DNA from: Acidobacteria bacterium Ga0077553
GTDB lineage: Bacteria; Acidobacteriota; Terriglobia; Bryobacterales; Bryobacteraceae
Length of the DNA: 52,734 nt
Reading direction: 5' to 3'
NCBI GenBank assembly: GCA_001464575.1
Contig: LNFE01000190.1
Span: 1-52,734, forward strand
The translations under genes were made by a program, and so were the position numbers. Positions 34,092 to 41,797 of the stretch are shown here, piece by piece. Under the pieces are notes generated by a model, which did no database searches, was not told the DNA's origin, and worked only from the letters and a program-made list of their open reading frames with translations. Position 1 is the stretch's first letter, and every line of letters starts with the position of its first letter.

Positions 34092-34537
34092 GGCTTCTGC
34101 TCCTTCGGCGCCGCCGCCTTCCGCACGCGCTGCACCTGCACAACCGCCTGGCGATAGCCGCGCTCCTCGAGCCGCTGGCGGAGGTTCTCCGCATTGGAAC
34201 TGAGGAGTTGGGCGACTTCGGGTGTGGGGGAGACCAGTTTCACCTGCAGTTGCCCCCGTTCGCGCGAGATTTCGACCGTCAGCCCCTCGAAGGTCTTCGC
34301 GTCGAACTGGATGGTCACGGTGCCCACCGGGGTGGCTTCCACCCGCGCACCGATCTCGTTGGCGAGTGCGGCGATCCGTTCGATCGGGGCGGAAGGCGCC
34401 GGAGGGGCGGCTTCTTCCACCACCTCGGGCATGGGCAGGCGCTGCTGCAGCAGTTGGGCGAAGACACCTTCCGGCGCGTCCGTCTTGGGCAACTGCTTGG
34501 GCGGCGGAGCCGGCGGGGCGACGGGTTTCGCTTTCAC
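34082..34537 (-). CDS. sctP: Short FliK/SctP-like needle-length and switch protein
   Basis: The product is 151 residues from GTG at 34537, overlapping the sctO stop. The N-terminus is proline/alanine-rich (KPVAPPAPPPKQLPKTD). The C-terminal domain (about 70-135) shows the FliK/SctP pattern LTVEISRERGQLQVKLVSP, then SSNAENLRQRLEERGY. This domain contacts SctU to switch export specificity. The N-terminal ruler is much shorter than in needle-length regulators such as YscP, so a short structure, or control without a ruler, is possible. Confidence 0.75.
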   Translation of the reverse strand: MKAKPVAPPAPPPKQLPKTDAPEGVFAQLLQQRLPMPEVVEEAAPPAPSAPIERIAALANEIGARVEATPVGTVTIQFDAKTFEGLTVEISRERGQLQVKLVSPTPEVAQLLSSNAENLRQRLEERGYRQAVVQVQRVRKAAAPKEQKPWR

Positions 34538-35016
34538 GACCGCCTCCGATTTTGGAACATCCCGCTGGCAATCTCTTCCTGTTCCAGCGTCTCTTTGCGA
34601 TCCTGCTCCGCGGCGAAACGGCCCGCGGCCTTGGCCCGATGCTTAACGAGCACCTCCACCTCGCGGGACACCTCAGTCAGCGCCGCAACGGCATTGGCGG
34701 TAGCCTCCGCCAGCTCTTCGACGAACAGTTGCTGCGAGAAGACGGCGCCTTTAGCGTCCTCCCAACGGCGATGAAAGATTTCAACGTCGTTGCGCCGGGC
34801 GAGGATATCTTCGATCAGGTCGCCGTCAACGAAGGCAGTCTCGCGGGCGATACGCTTCCGTTCGAGCGCACGAGCGGATTCAGCCTCCAACTCGGCGAGC
34901 CGGGCGCGGGCTTCCCGCTCCTCCGCCCGGCACGCCGCCAAGGCCCGCTCGGCGGCGGCTTTGGCGTCACGCTTCTGCGTGAGCAGGGTTTCCAGGCGGT
35001 AAACAAAATTCGCCAT
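34534..35016 (-). CDS. sctO: FliJ/SctO-like central stalk protein
   Basis: The product is 160 residues, nearly all coiled coil. It opens FVYRLETLLTQKRDAKAAAE, the FliJ/YscO pattern, and lies directly after sctN. The family forms the stalk in the ATPase hexamer and cycles chaperones. The start overlaps the sctN stop by one base (TGATG). Sequence conservation in this family is low, so the call rests on length, coiled coil and position. Confidence 0.85.
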   Translation of the reverse strand: MANFVYRLETLLTQKRDAKAAAERALAACRAEEREARARLAELEAESARALERKRIARETAFVDGDLIEDILARRNDVEIFHRRWEDAKGAVFSQQLFVEELAEATANAVAALTEVSREVEVLVKHRAKAAGRFAAEQDRKETLEQEEIASGMFQNRRRS

Positions 35017-36329
35017 CAGACCATCTCCTGCAGCATTTGCGAGGTCGCCGCAAAGTCCGACTTCTCATCCGTCGGCTGGCGGAGGAAGGCGTCGAGTTCT
35101 GCCATCTTCGCAATTGCGCGGTCCGTAACCGGGTCAGAGCCGGTCTCATAAGCGCCAAGCAGGATCAGGTCGCGAGATTTTTCATAGGCGGCCAGCAGCT
35201 CCCGGAGCCGGTTGGAGGCCGCACAGTGGCGGGCGTCCATTACGGCGCGCATCACCCGGCTGACGCTATCGAGAACTTGAATAGCGGGATAGTGACCACG
35301 GGCGGCGAGGTCTCGGGATAGGATGATGTGGCCGTCGAGGATGGAGCGGACTTCGTCGGCGACGGGTTCGTTCATGTCGTCGCCCGCAACCAGCACGGTA
35401 TAGAACGCGGTGATCGAACCTTTGTCGGAGTTGCCCGCGCGTTCGAGCAACTTCGGCAGTTCCGCGAACACCGATGGCGTATAACCGGCACGAGCCGGCG
35501 GCTCTCCACACGCCAGCCCCACCTCGCGCTGCGCCCGGGCGAAACGGGTGACCGAGTCCATCATCAACATCACCTTCAGGCCCTGATCGCGGAAGTATTC
35601 GGCGATGGCGGTGGCCACGTAGGCGCCCTTTAAGCGGACCAGCGAAGGCTGGTCGGAGGTAGCGCAGACGATGACGCTCCGCCTCATCCCCTCTGGCCCG
35701 AGGTCGTGCTCGATGAAGTCCCGCACCTCGCGGCCGCGCTCTCCGATCAGCCCGATGACGTTCACATCGGCTTCGGTGTTCCGCGCAATCATGCCGAGCA
35801 GAGTACTCTTGCCGACCCCGGCTGCCGCGAACAGGCCGACGCGCTGGCCCTCGCCGCAGGTCAGCAGCGAGTCGATCACCCGCACCCCGAGCGAAAGCGG
35901 CTTGGTCACCCGCTTGCGGCGCAGCGGATCCGGCGGTGCGGCCATCACCGGATACTCCCGCGCACACTGGAGCGGACCCTTGTCCCGCATATCCATCGGC
36001 TGCCCTAGCCCATCGAGCACGCGGCCGAGAAGCTCGGGGCCCACGGGCACGGTCAAGCCACGGCCAAGCGGAGTGACTTCACTGGCCGGGCCGATGTTTT
36101 CAAGCGACCCGAGTGGCATCAGCAGCGCATCGCCATCGGCAAACCCACTGACCTCTGCCTTCACGGTAGTCTTCGAACGCGGGTTGCGAATCTCACACAG
36201 CTCGCCCACAAACGCTTCCGGAATGCGTGCCCGGGCCACGAGGCCAACCACTTCGCGGATGCGTCCCTTAGTCTCGACGGATGCGGCTTCCCCCAGCTTG
36301 GCCAACAGATGATCAACTTCGAAGTTCAT
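35016..36329 (-). CDS. sctN: T3SS ATPase SctN
   Basis: The product is 437 residues, homologous to FliI/SctN and F1 beta. Walker A is AAAGVGKST (168-176), followed by [10 protein letters not shown], Walker [18 protein letters not shown] and [20 protein letters not shown], all classic. It forms the hexamer that unfolds substrates and releases chaperones. The ATG at 36329 overlaps sctL (ATGA) and gives the usual N-terminal domain length. The frame is open 96 bases further upstream inside sctL. Confidence 0.96.
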   Translation of the reverse strand: MNFEVDHLLAKLGEAASVETKGRIREVVGLVARARIPEAFVGELCEIRNPRSKTTVKAEVSGFADGDALLMPLGSLENIGPASEVTPLGRGLTVPVGPELLGRVLDGLGQPMDMRDKGPLQCAREYPVMAAPPDPLRRKRVTKPLSLGVRVIDSLLTCGEGQRVGLFAAAGVGKSTLLGMIARNTEADVNVIGLIGERGREVRDFIEHDLGPEGMRRSVIVCATSDQPSLVRLKGAYVATAIAEYFRDQGLKVMLMMDSVTRFARAQREVGLACGEPPARAGYTPSVFAELPKLLERAGNSDKGSITAFYTVLVAGDDMNEPVADEVRSILDGHIILSRDLAARGHYPAIQVLDSVSRVMRAVMDARHCAASNRLRELLAAYEKSRDLILLGAYETGSDPVTDRAIAKMAELDAFLRQPTDEKSDFAATSQMLQEMV

Positions 36330-36922
36330 CCCGGCCTCCGCGTTCCCAGCAACGCCCGCTCCAGCGTATCGAGCCGGGTTTCGAGGCGCGCGTCGACAAT
36401 CCCGCAGTCGGATTCGATAAGGCATCCGGCCGGGTCCATATCAGCCCGGCCCACCACTTGCACCTCGCACGCGGTAGAAAGCTCCAACTGATGGCTGCGC
36501 GCCCGCAAGGGCTCTACTTGGGAAGGGTGGACGGCGATGGTTACTCGCCGGGCCTGCCGCACTCCGGCGATGGCGTCCCGAACGAGTTCGGCAATGGCTT
36601 CCGGGCGAGTTCGGACTTCAGCGCCGAGTACCTTACGAGCGACGCCCAGGGCGAGACGCACCATGCCCGGTTCGGCGTTGCGGTAGAAGTTCGCTAGGGC
36701 TGACTCGAGCTCTCTCGTCTGGGCGACGTACGCCAGGAGGCCTTCGGCACGGCCCTGTTCCCGTGCATCGGCCAAGGCCGCGGCCCGCTGGGCTTCGGCT
36801 TCGCCCAGCAGAGCTCGGCCCTGCTCACGGGCGGCATCAAGGATCGTCACGGCGTTCAGCATCGCCAGATAGGAGTCCTTCTTGACGAGCTTCGGCGACG
36901 CAGCTTTAATGATCTCGGCCAT
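36326..36922 (-). CDS. sctL: T3SS stator protein SctL
   Basis: The product is 198 residues. A helical, Ala/Glu/Arg-rich first half ([20 protein letters not shown]) is followed by the FliH/SctL globular end ([40 protein letters not shown]). SctL links the ATPase to the SctQ pods. The ATG at 36922 overlaps the 84-aa gene by 17 bases. The order sctJ-x-sctL-sctN-sctO-sctP-sctQ is canonical for non-flagellar systems. Confidence 0.9.
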   Translation of the reverse strand: MAEIIKAASPKLVKKDSYLAMLNAVTILDAAREQGRALLGEAEAQRAAALADAREQGRAEGLLAYVAQTRELESALANFYRNAEPGMVRLALGVARKVLGAEVRTRPEAIAELVRDAIAGVRQARRVTIAVHPSQVEPLRARSHQLELSTACEVQVVGRADMDPAGCLIESDCGIVDARLETRLDTLERALLGTRRPG

Positions 36923-37160
36923 CAGTAACCTGCCACGTCCGCAAACGGGGATCGATCCGCTCGGCGGCGACGCCCCACTTTCGCCGAAGCACCAAACGCA
37001 GTTGCCGTTCCTCTTCGTTGAGACGAGCCAGCAGGGTCGCGCCCGCATCCTTTGCCGCCACCGGGGCCACCGGACGCGCGCAGAGCGCGAGCACGGCGGC
37101 GGCCCGGTCACCGAGCTTGAACCGGGCGGCCAGCGCGAGCATGTAATTCCGGTGGGTCAT
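36906..37160 (-). CDS. Small protein in the sctK position (84 aa)
   Basis: The product is 84 residues and helical, with a basic, Trp-containing second half (LNEEERQLRLVLRRKWGVAA, then RIDPRLRTW). SctK, the adaptor between SctQ pods and the SctD ring, is normally encoded between sctJ and sctL but is about 200 residues. I see no motif that proves homology, so the name is positional only. It starts 4 bases after the sctJ stop and overlaps sctL by 17 bases. Confidence 0.6.
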   Translation of the reverse strand: MTHRNYMLALAARFKLGDRAAAVLALCARPVAPVAAKDAGATLLARLNEEERQLRLVLRRKWGVAAERIDPRLRTWQVTDGRDH

Positions 37161-37164
37161 GGGG

Positions 37165-37956
37165 CTACTTCCGCAGGGCCGGCGCGGTGGACTCACTCCC
37201 GCCGTGCACCATCCGGGCGGCAGCGAGCTGGCCGCGCAGGCGGCGGAGTTGAGCGCTCTGCACGGCGGCCGTGATCGCCGCCAGCAGCATCAGCGCCACG
37301 GCAACAAAGGTGATCTCCTGATTGCCGAGATACCAGTCGACGCCGCGGTACTCCTGCGGCAGTACGCTCTGCTGCTTGGCCACCACGGCCACCTGATCGG
37401 GACTCAAGCCTTCCACGCCCTTGGCGACGAGCGTCTTGATTTCGAGTTCGGTCAGCGGCGGCTTCGGGCCGCGATGCTTTAGAAATACGGACGCCGTGGG
37501 CGGGCTCCATTGGCTCTTGTCCAGCAGCGGGCTATTCTCCGGGACGACAACATGAACCCGCGCATCGACAATCCCTTCGACCATCTTCAATGTCCGGGTG
37601 ATCTCGCCGGTCAGGCCGACGAGCATCTTGGCCTTCTCCTCACTGGCCGTCGGGATCAAGCCGCTTTGACTGAACACCTCTTCAAGTCCCTTCACCCGTT
37701 GGCGTGGCAGCCCATTTTCCTGCAGAATACGCCAAGCCAGCACCAGGTTCTGATTCCCACCGCGCACGGACACCGTATACGACGGCAACTCCTTGCCATG
37801 GGCGACCAGTTCGCGGGTAGCGTCCAGGCCGTTCATCTTCAACAGGACGATGATCTCCTGCGCCTCGTGCTCGTTCAGGCCGCCCTGCAGCTCATTTTTC
37901 AAACAGCCGGTAAGACCGATCAGGGCGGTTAGTAGTAATAGAATTTTGTTCATCAT
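37165..37956 (-). CDS. sctJ: T3SS inner-ring lipoprotein SctJ
   Basis: The product is 263 residues. A lipoprotein signal (ILLLLTALIGLTGC) has the lipobox cysteine at residue 18. It is followed by the two ring-building domains (HEAQEIIVLLKMNGLDATRE; GLTGEITRTLKMVEGIVDAR) and a C-terminal membrane helix near residues 218-238. Lipidation and this length are marks of non-flagellar SctJ. Flagellar FliF is over 500 residues and is not a lipoprotein. Two adjacent ATGs exist; the first overlaps the sctI stop by one base (TGATG). Confidence 0.95.
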   Translation of the reverse strand: MMNKILLLLTALIGLTGCLKNELQGGLNEHEAQEIIVLLKMNGLDATRELVAHGKELPSYTVSVRGGNQNLVLAWRILQENGLPRQRVKGLEEVFSQSGLIPTASEEKAKMLVGLTGEITRTLKMVEGIVDARVHVVVPENSPLLDKSQWSPPTASVFLKHRGPKPPLTELEIKTLVAKGVEGLSPDQVAVVAKQQSVLPQEYRGVDWYLGNQEITFVAVALMLLAAITAAVQSAQLRRLRGQLAAARMVHGGSESTAPALRK

Positions 37957-38441
37957 CAAACCTGCATTTGGAGCGTCTGCTTGACGCCCGACGTGGCCGT
38001 GTCAATCACCTTCGACAGCATCTCCACGCTCTGGCTCATCTCATAAAGCTCGGTCTGCATCTTCAGCAGGTCGCGAAGATTGTTCGCCTCCGGAATCTTG
38101 TCGAGCTTGGCTTGCGAGGCCTGAAACCGTGCCTCCACTTTCTCGAGCTCAGCCCGCAGGGTAGGGGGAACGCGCTTCGCGTCCAGCGCCTTCAGTTTGC
38201 CCCCCAGTTCGGCGAAGTCCTGGCCGAAGAGCAGCGACGGATTCTGCGTGCCGGTCTTCTCAATGCGGTGGCGCAGATCCTGCTGCATTTGCACTTTATC
38301 CACCGGTGGCGTGGCCTTCGCCTCCGGCGCCTCGGAGGGAGGCTGACTCACGGTGAACTTTTTGCCCGTGGAGACTCCCGGCGTCTCCACCGTTTGTGGC
38401 GTGATCGCCTTGACGCCAAGTTTTGCAATGGGATCTGCCAT
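37956..38441 (-). CDS. sctI: T3SS inner-rod protein SctI
   Basis: The product is 161 residues. A Pro/Ser/Thr-rich N-terminal region (1-50) leads to helices and a C-terminal segment LLKMQTELYEMSQSVEMLSK, then VIDTATSGVKQTLQMQV. This is the conserved end of YscI/PrgJ/HrpB-type inner-rod subunits. The rod subunits connect the export gate to the needle base. It lies 9 bases after the sigma-factor gene and is coupled to sctJ. Confidence 0.87.
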   Translation of the reverse strand: MADPIAKLGVKAITPQTVETPGVSTGKKFTVSQPPSEAPEAKATPPVDKVQMQQDLRHRIEKTGTQNPSLLFGQDFAELGGKLKALDAKRVPPTLRAELEKVEARFQASQAKLDKIPEANNLRDLLKMQTELYEMSQSVEMLSKVIDTATSGVKQTLQMQV

Positions 38442-38450
38442 GGTGCCTTC

Positions 38451-39134
38451 TTATCGGGGCCCGGCCGCCGACGTTGCGCGCACACCCATCGATTCGCGCA
38501 ACAATTCGATCCCTTTGGCATGAAGGCGGCACGTCCAGCTTTTCGACAGGCCGTACTCGGCTCCGATGTCTTCGAGAGTGCGGCCGTCGAAGTAGTATGC
38601 CTCCAGCACGGCCCGGTTCCGCTCCGGCAGCCGTCTCAGCGCTATGGTCAAAGCCGACTCCTGCTCGCGCTGCAACATCGTCCGCTCGGCCGAGTCCGTT
38701 GGGTCCACCGCCGCTTTCACCTTGTTCGAGTCGAGCGAAAGCATGTAGCAGGAGACGGCGGCTCCCACATGCCGCTCCAGTTCTTCGATCTCGCAAGGGC
38801 CATTGGCCGGCTGCGAGGCGGCATCGGCAAAGTATTCGTTCACCCCGGCTTCGGCCTGCACCTGCTTGTATTGCGCGCGGCTGAACCAAGTTGCTTTCCG
38901 GATCGCGTCGTAAATCGCACCGCGGATTCGATAGTAAGCGAACGTCTTGAACTGCACCCCGGGCCGGTTGTCGAACGAGCCCGCCGCTTCGGTCAGCCCC
39001 AGCTCCGCCGCGCTCTCAATCTCTGTGCGCTCCACGCGGCTGGGCAACGTCTTCAGCACCCCCGCCGCAATAGCGTGCGCATAGGAGCGATGAGTCTCCA
39101 CCAGGCGATGAATCTGCGCGGGATCAGCAGCCAT
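38451..39134 (-). CDS. FliA-like sigma factor heading the T3SS operon
   Basis: The product is 227 residues. Region 2 is of FliA/WhiG type (GVQFKTFAYYRIRGAIYDAI). Region 4 is clear: LPERNRAVLEAYYFDGRTLE, then DIGAEYGLSKSWTCRLHAKG, a helix-turn-helix for -35 binding. The ATG at 39134 has GAGGA 8 bases upstream. The frame is open further upstream, but that part is antisense to the divergent FHA-protease gene. Group 3 sigma factors of this kind drive late flagellar or developmental genes. As the first gene of the operon, it may drive its own cluster or secreted-substrate genes elsewhere. Confidence 0.85.
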   Translation of the reverse strand: MAADPAQIHRLVETHRSYAHAIAAGVLKTLPSRVERTEIESAAELGLTEAAGSFDNRPGVQFKTFAYYRIRGAIYDAIRKATWFSRAQYKQVQAEAGVNEYFADAASQPANGPCEIEELERHVGAAVSCYMLSLDSNKVKAAVDPTDSAERTMLQREQESALTIALRRLPERNRAVLEAYYFDGRTLEDIGAEYGLSKSWTCRLHAKGIELLRESMGVRATSAAGPR

Positions 39135-39189
39135 AAAAGTCCTCACTAAAAACCGGGATCGTCTGGCATAGCGAAGGATGTTCCGGAAT

Positions 39190-39213
39190 CGCCTCAAAAA
39201 AAATTCTGAGGCG
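39190..39213. promoter_or_regulatory. Inverted repeat in the divergent promoter region of the T3SS operon
   Basis: CGCCTCA and TGAGGCG flank a 10-base A/T-rich centre. The element lies nearly midway in the 120 bases between the sigma-factor gene (-) and the FHA-protease gene (+). It could be an operator acting on both directions, or a hairpin. I found no convincing FliA-type or sigma-54 promoter next to it. Confidence 0.5.
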
Positions 39214-39254
39214 TTTGGCAACGAATCCTCGCTGCTTCCGATGACGAGGTAAAC

Positions 39255-40982
39255 ATGGATCAAAAAGTGGTTCTCCGCTTTCGCAACTCCAGCAAGGCTG
39301 GCACCGTTGCTGAATTTCCCATCCGGCAGTATCGGAGCGTGACCATTGGCCGCGACCCTTCCTGCGAGGTTGCCTTCGACTCCGACCGCGATGACCTCGT
39401 CAGCCGGTTGCACTTGAAGATCACCATTGAAGCGGGGAATCCATTGAGCTGCGAGATCTCTGACTTCGGCAGCCGCAACGGCACCTTCGTCAATCACCAG
39501 CGCCTGTCCTCGTCCGCCAAACTGATGCCCGGCGATCTCGTGCAAATGGGAGCCGGCGGACCCGAGTTCGAGTTCGACATCGAGCCGCGGCCGAGCGGCC
39601 CGAAGGCCACCCGATTGGCCGACGCCCTGCCAGCGCCCGGGCCGACCCGCCAGGTCACACCCGTCGCTCCACCCTCAATGCAGGCCGGCCCCGGCAAAGC
39701 AACCGTCGAGCACATGATCGCTCAGAGCCAGCGAAAGACGAACACCACACTCTGGGTTGGCCTGGGATTGGGACTCTTTGTCCTGCTGGCCATCGCAGGC
39801 ACTACCTTCGCCTTCCGCGACAAGATCTTCGGACCCCGGAAGCTGAGCGCCGCGGAATTGGCCAAGCAATCGAACGAAGCGGTCGTCTATTTCGAAGTCG
39901 GATGGAAGCTCGTCGATATGGAGACAGGCCGCCCCCTGTATCAGCTGTATTTTGAGAACAAGATGCCCGCACAGCCGGCGGCGCCTCCACCAGCGGCGCC
40001 ACCGGCCCCGGACGCCCCACCGGCGCCGGCCCCAGTTCCCGAAGCCTCCGCCGAGCCCCGTCCCATCGTGCCCGGCGGGCCGCCTAATCTTCCCGTCTTC
40101 ATTCAGGTTGATGGCCGGCTCGAGCCGCTGCTGGTCACTGAATCGGACGATGGTAAGAATCGTCCCATCGGCAGCTTGCATTCCGGCACCGGCTTCATCG
40201 TCAGCAATGACGGGTTCATTCTAACCAATCGCCATGTGGCCGCCTCATGGCAGTCGACCTATGAGTTCGGAGCGCCCGTCGGCTTGGTCCTGCAGACCGA
40301 TCCCCAAGGGGGCCGGAAATTGACCCCGATCGGCGCGCAACAGTTCCCCCGTTGGGTGCCTTCGAAAGCGCGGTTCATCGTTAGGGGCAAATTCGACTAC
40401 GGCAGTCCGCTCGTGCCTCAGGCAATCACCGGCAAGATGATTGAAGGCCGGAACGACTATTTGGATGTCACCTTCCCGCGCAACCGCGAGGGCGTGCAAG
40501 CCAAGCTGGTGCGCATCTCGGACCAAGCTGACGTCGCCTTGGTGAAGGTAGATTTGCCGCGGCCGGTGCAGAAGCTGGAACTCCACGACAACTACGACTC
40601 CATCGCGCAAGGCGATGAGATCTCGGTCCTCGGATACCCCGGCGTCTCTCCGATGGTGGTCGGCGCCATTCAGTCCAAGGAAGCCATGGCTCCCTCCACG
40701 GAAATGAAGATGATCCCGGATCCGACGCTGAGCCTCGGCAACATTGGCCGCGTCATCCGCGGACGGGCCGGCCTGACCGAAGCAACCATGTCCACCTTCG
40801 GCGACGTCTACCAGTTGACCGTGAACTCCACCGGTTCCGGAAACAGCGGCGGTCCGGTGATGGACGAGCGAGGACGCGTGATCGGGCTCTTCACCTACGC
40901 CATTCAGTCCGACGCACGCATCACCTTCGCCGTACCCATCCGATTCGGTATGGAACTGATGGGCACGAAGCCCGTCATGTAG
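39255..40982 (+). CDS. FHA domain-membrane helix-trypsin-like serine protease
   Basis: The product is 575 residues. The cytoplasmic FHA domain at about 20-110 has Gly32-Arg33, Ser50-Arg-Leu-His53 and GSRNGTFVN. A membrane helix lies at 166-186. After a Pro/Ala-rich linker (237-280) comes a periplasmic S1C protease domain with the triad His327 (LTNRHVAA), Asp426 (QADVALVKVD) and Ser531 (GSGNSGGPV). I see no PDZ domain. It can bind a phosphothreonine protein inside and cleave outside. It starts a plus-strand set followed by PP2C and kinase genes, 8 bases from the next. GAGGT precedes the ATG. Confidence 0.88.
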   Translation: MDQKVVLRFRNSSKAGTVAEFPIRQYRSVTIGRDPSCEVAFDSDRDDLVSRLHLKITIEAGNPLSCEISDFGSRNGTFVNHQRLSSSAKLMPGDLVQMGAGGPEFEFDIEPRPSGPKATRLADALPAPGPTRQVTPVAPPSMQAGPGKATVEHMIAQSQRKTNTTLWVGLGLGLFVLLAIAGTTFAFRDKIFGPRKLSAAELAKQSNEAVVYFEVGWKLVDMETGRPLYQLYFENKMPAQPAAPPPAAPPAPDAPPAPAPVPEASAEPRPIVPGGPPNLPVFIQVDGRLEPLLVTESDDGKNRPIGSLHSGTGFIVSNDGFILTNRHVAASWQSTYEFGAPVGLVLQTDPQGGRKLTPIGAQQFPRWVPSKARFIVRGKFDYGSPLVPQAITGKMIEGRNDYLDVTFPRNREGVQAKLVRISDQADVALVKVDLPRPVQKLELHDNYDSIAQGDEISVLGYPGVSPMVVGAIQSKEAMAPSTEMKMIPDPTLSLGNIGRVIRGRAGLTEATMSTFGDVYQLTVNSTGSGNSGGPVMDERGRVIGLFTYAIQSDARITFAVPIRFGMELMGTKPVM

Positions 40983-40990
40983 ATTCCCTT

Positions 40991-41797
40991 ATGTCGACGA
41001 CTGACTTTCAATTGCGACCCACGGGCGAAGGAATCGTCCCGCTGCGGGTGATCGGCGCCGCGCTCTCCGACCGAGGGCCGACCCGGCAGCGCAACGAAGA
41101 TAGTGTGTACTTCCACGCACCTGCCGAAACGGGCCTGCTGCTGGCCAAGGGCGTCCTCGCGCTCGTCGCCGACGGGATGGGCGGCCACGAAGGCGGCGAG
41201 GTGGCCAGCCATCTGGCCGCCCAACGGGTGGGCGAGCTCTACTTCGGCAGCGAATCAGGGCCGCAGGCCGCGCTCGAAGAGGCCTTCGCCGCCGCCAATC
41301 AGGAGATCTTCGCCCAGTCCCGCGAGAAGAAAGGGCTGCTGGGCATGGGTACAACCTGCACGGCGGTGTCTGTAGTCAACGGCCTCGCCTACTGCGCTCA
41401 CATTGGCGACTCCCGGGCATACCTGATTCGGGAGCAGCAAACCTACTGCCTCACCGAGGACCATTCCACCACCATGGAGATGGTGAAAAAGGGCATGCTG
41501 ACGCGGGCCGAGGCGCGCGTGCACGAGGAGCGGAACGTGATTCTGCGGGCGATGGGCACGCGGCCGCGGGTCGATGCGGCATCCTGGGCCGCGCCGTTCC
41601 CGATGCGGCCCGGCGATCGAATCCTGCTTTGCTCGGATGGTCTCTATGAAGTGATTGAGGAGCCGGAGATGGCCACCCTCACCGCTGGGCTCGATCCGTC
41701 CGCTGCCTGCCGCCGCCTCTTGGATGTCGCCATTGAGCGCGTAAGCACCGATAACATCAGCGCAGTGGTCCTACAATTGAGTGGAACCAGCGTATGA
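40991..41797 (+). CDS. PP2C-family Ser/Thr protein phosphatase
   Basis: The product is 268 residues with all metal-binding motifs: RNEDS (34-38), VADGMGGHEGGE (59-70), HIGDSRAYLI, LLCSDGLYEV and STDNISAVVLQL. It removes phosphate from Ser/Thr using two Mn or Mg ions and is cytoplasmic, with no membrane segment. Its stop overlaps the ATG of the following kinase (ATGA), so kinase and opposing phosphatase are made together. Confidence 0.95.
   Translation: MSTTDFQLRPTGEGIVPLRVIGAALSDRGPTRQRNEDSVYFHAPAETGLLLAKGVLALVADGMGGHEGGEVASHLAAQRVGELYFGSESGPQAALEEAFAAANQEIFAQSREKKGLLGMGTTCTAVSVVNGLAYCAHIGDSRAYLIREQQTYCLTEDHSTTMEMVKKGMLTRAEARVHEERNVILRAMGTRPRVDAASWAAPFPMRPGDRILLCSDGLYEVIEEPEMATLTAGLDPSAACRRLLDVAIERVSTDNISAVVLQLSGTSV

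Noticed and set aside
34092..34571. N-terminal extension of the SctQ frame by 160 residues
   Set aside because: The extra residues are Arg/Gly/Pro-rich and lie in another frame of sctP and sctO. The ATG at 34091, directly before the SctQ-like N-terminus, is the sensible start.
21879..39134. Interpretation as a flagellar gene cluster
   Set aside because: FliO-, FliK-, FliJ- and FliA-like genes are present, but SctJ is a short lipoprotein, SctI is an inner-rod protein, and there are no flagellin, hook, rod, FliG, FliF or motor genes.
39135..39545. N-terminal extension of the sigma factor by 137 residues
   Set aside because: The extension is antisense to the FHA-protease gene and to the shared promoter region. 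The ATG at 39134 has a good ribosome-binding site.
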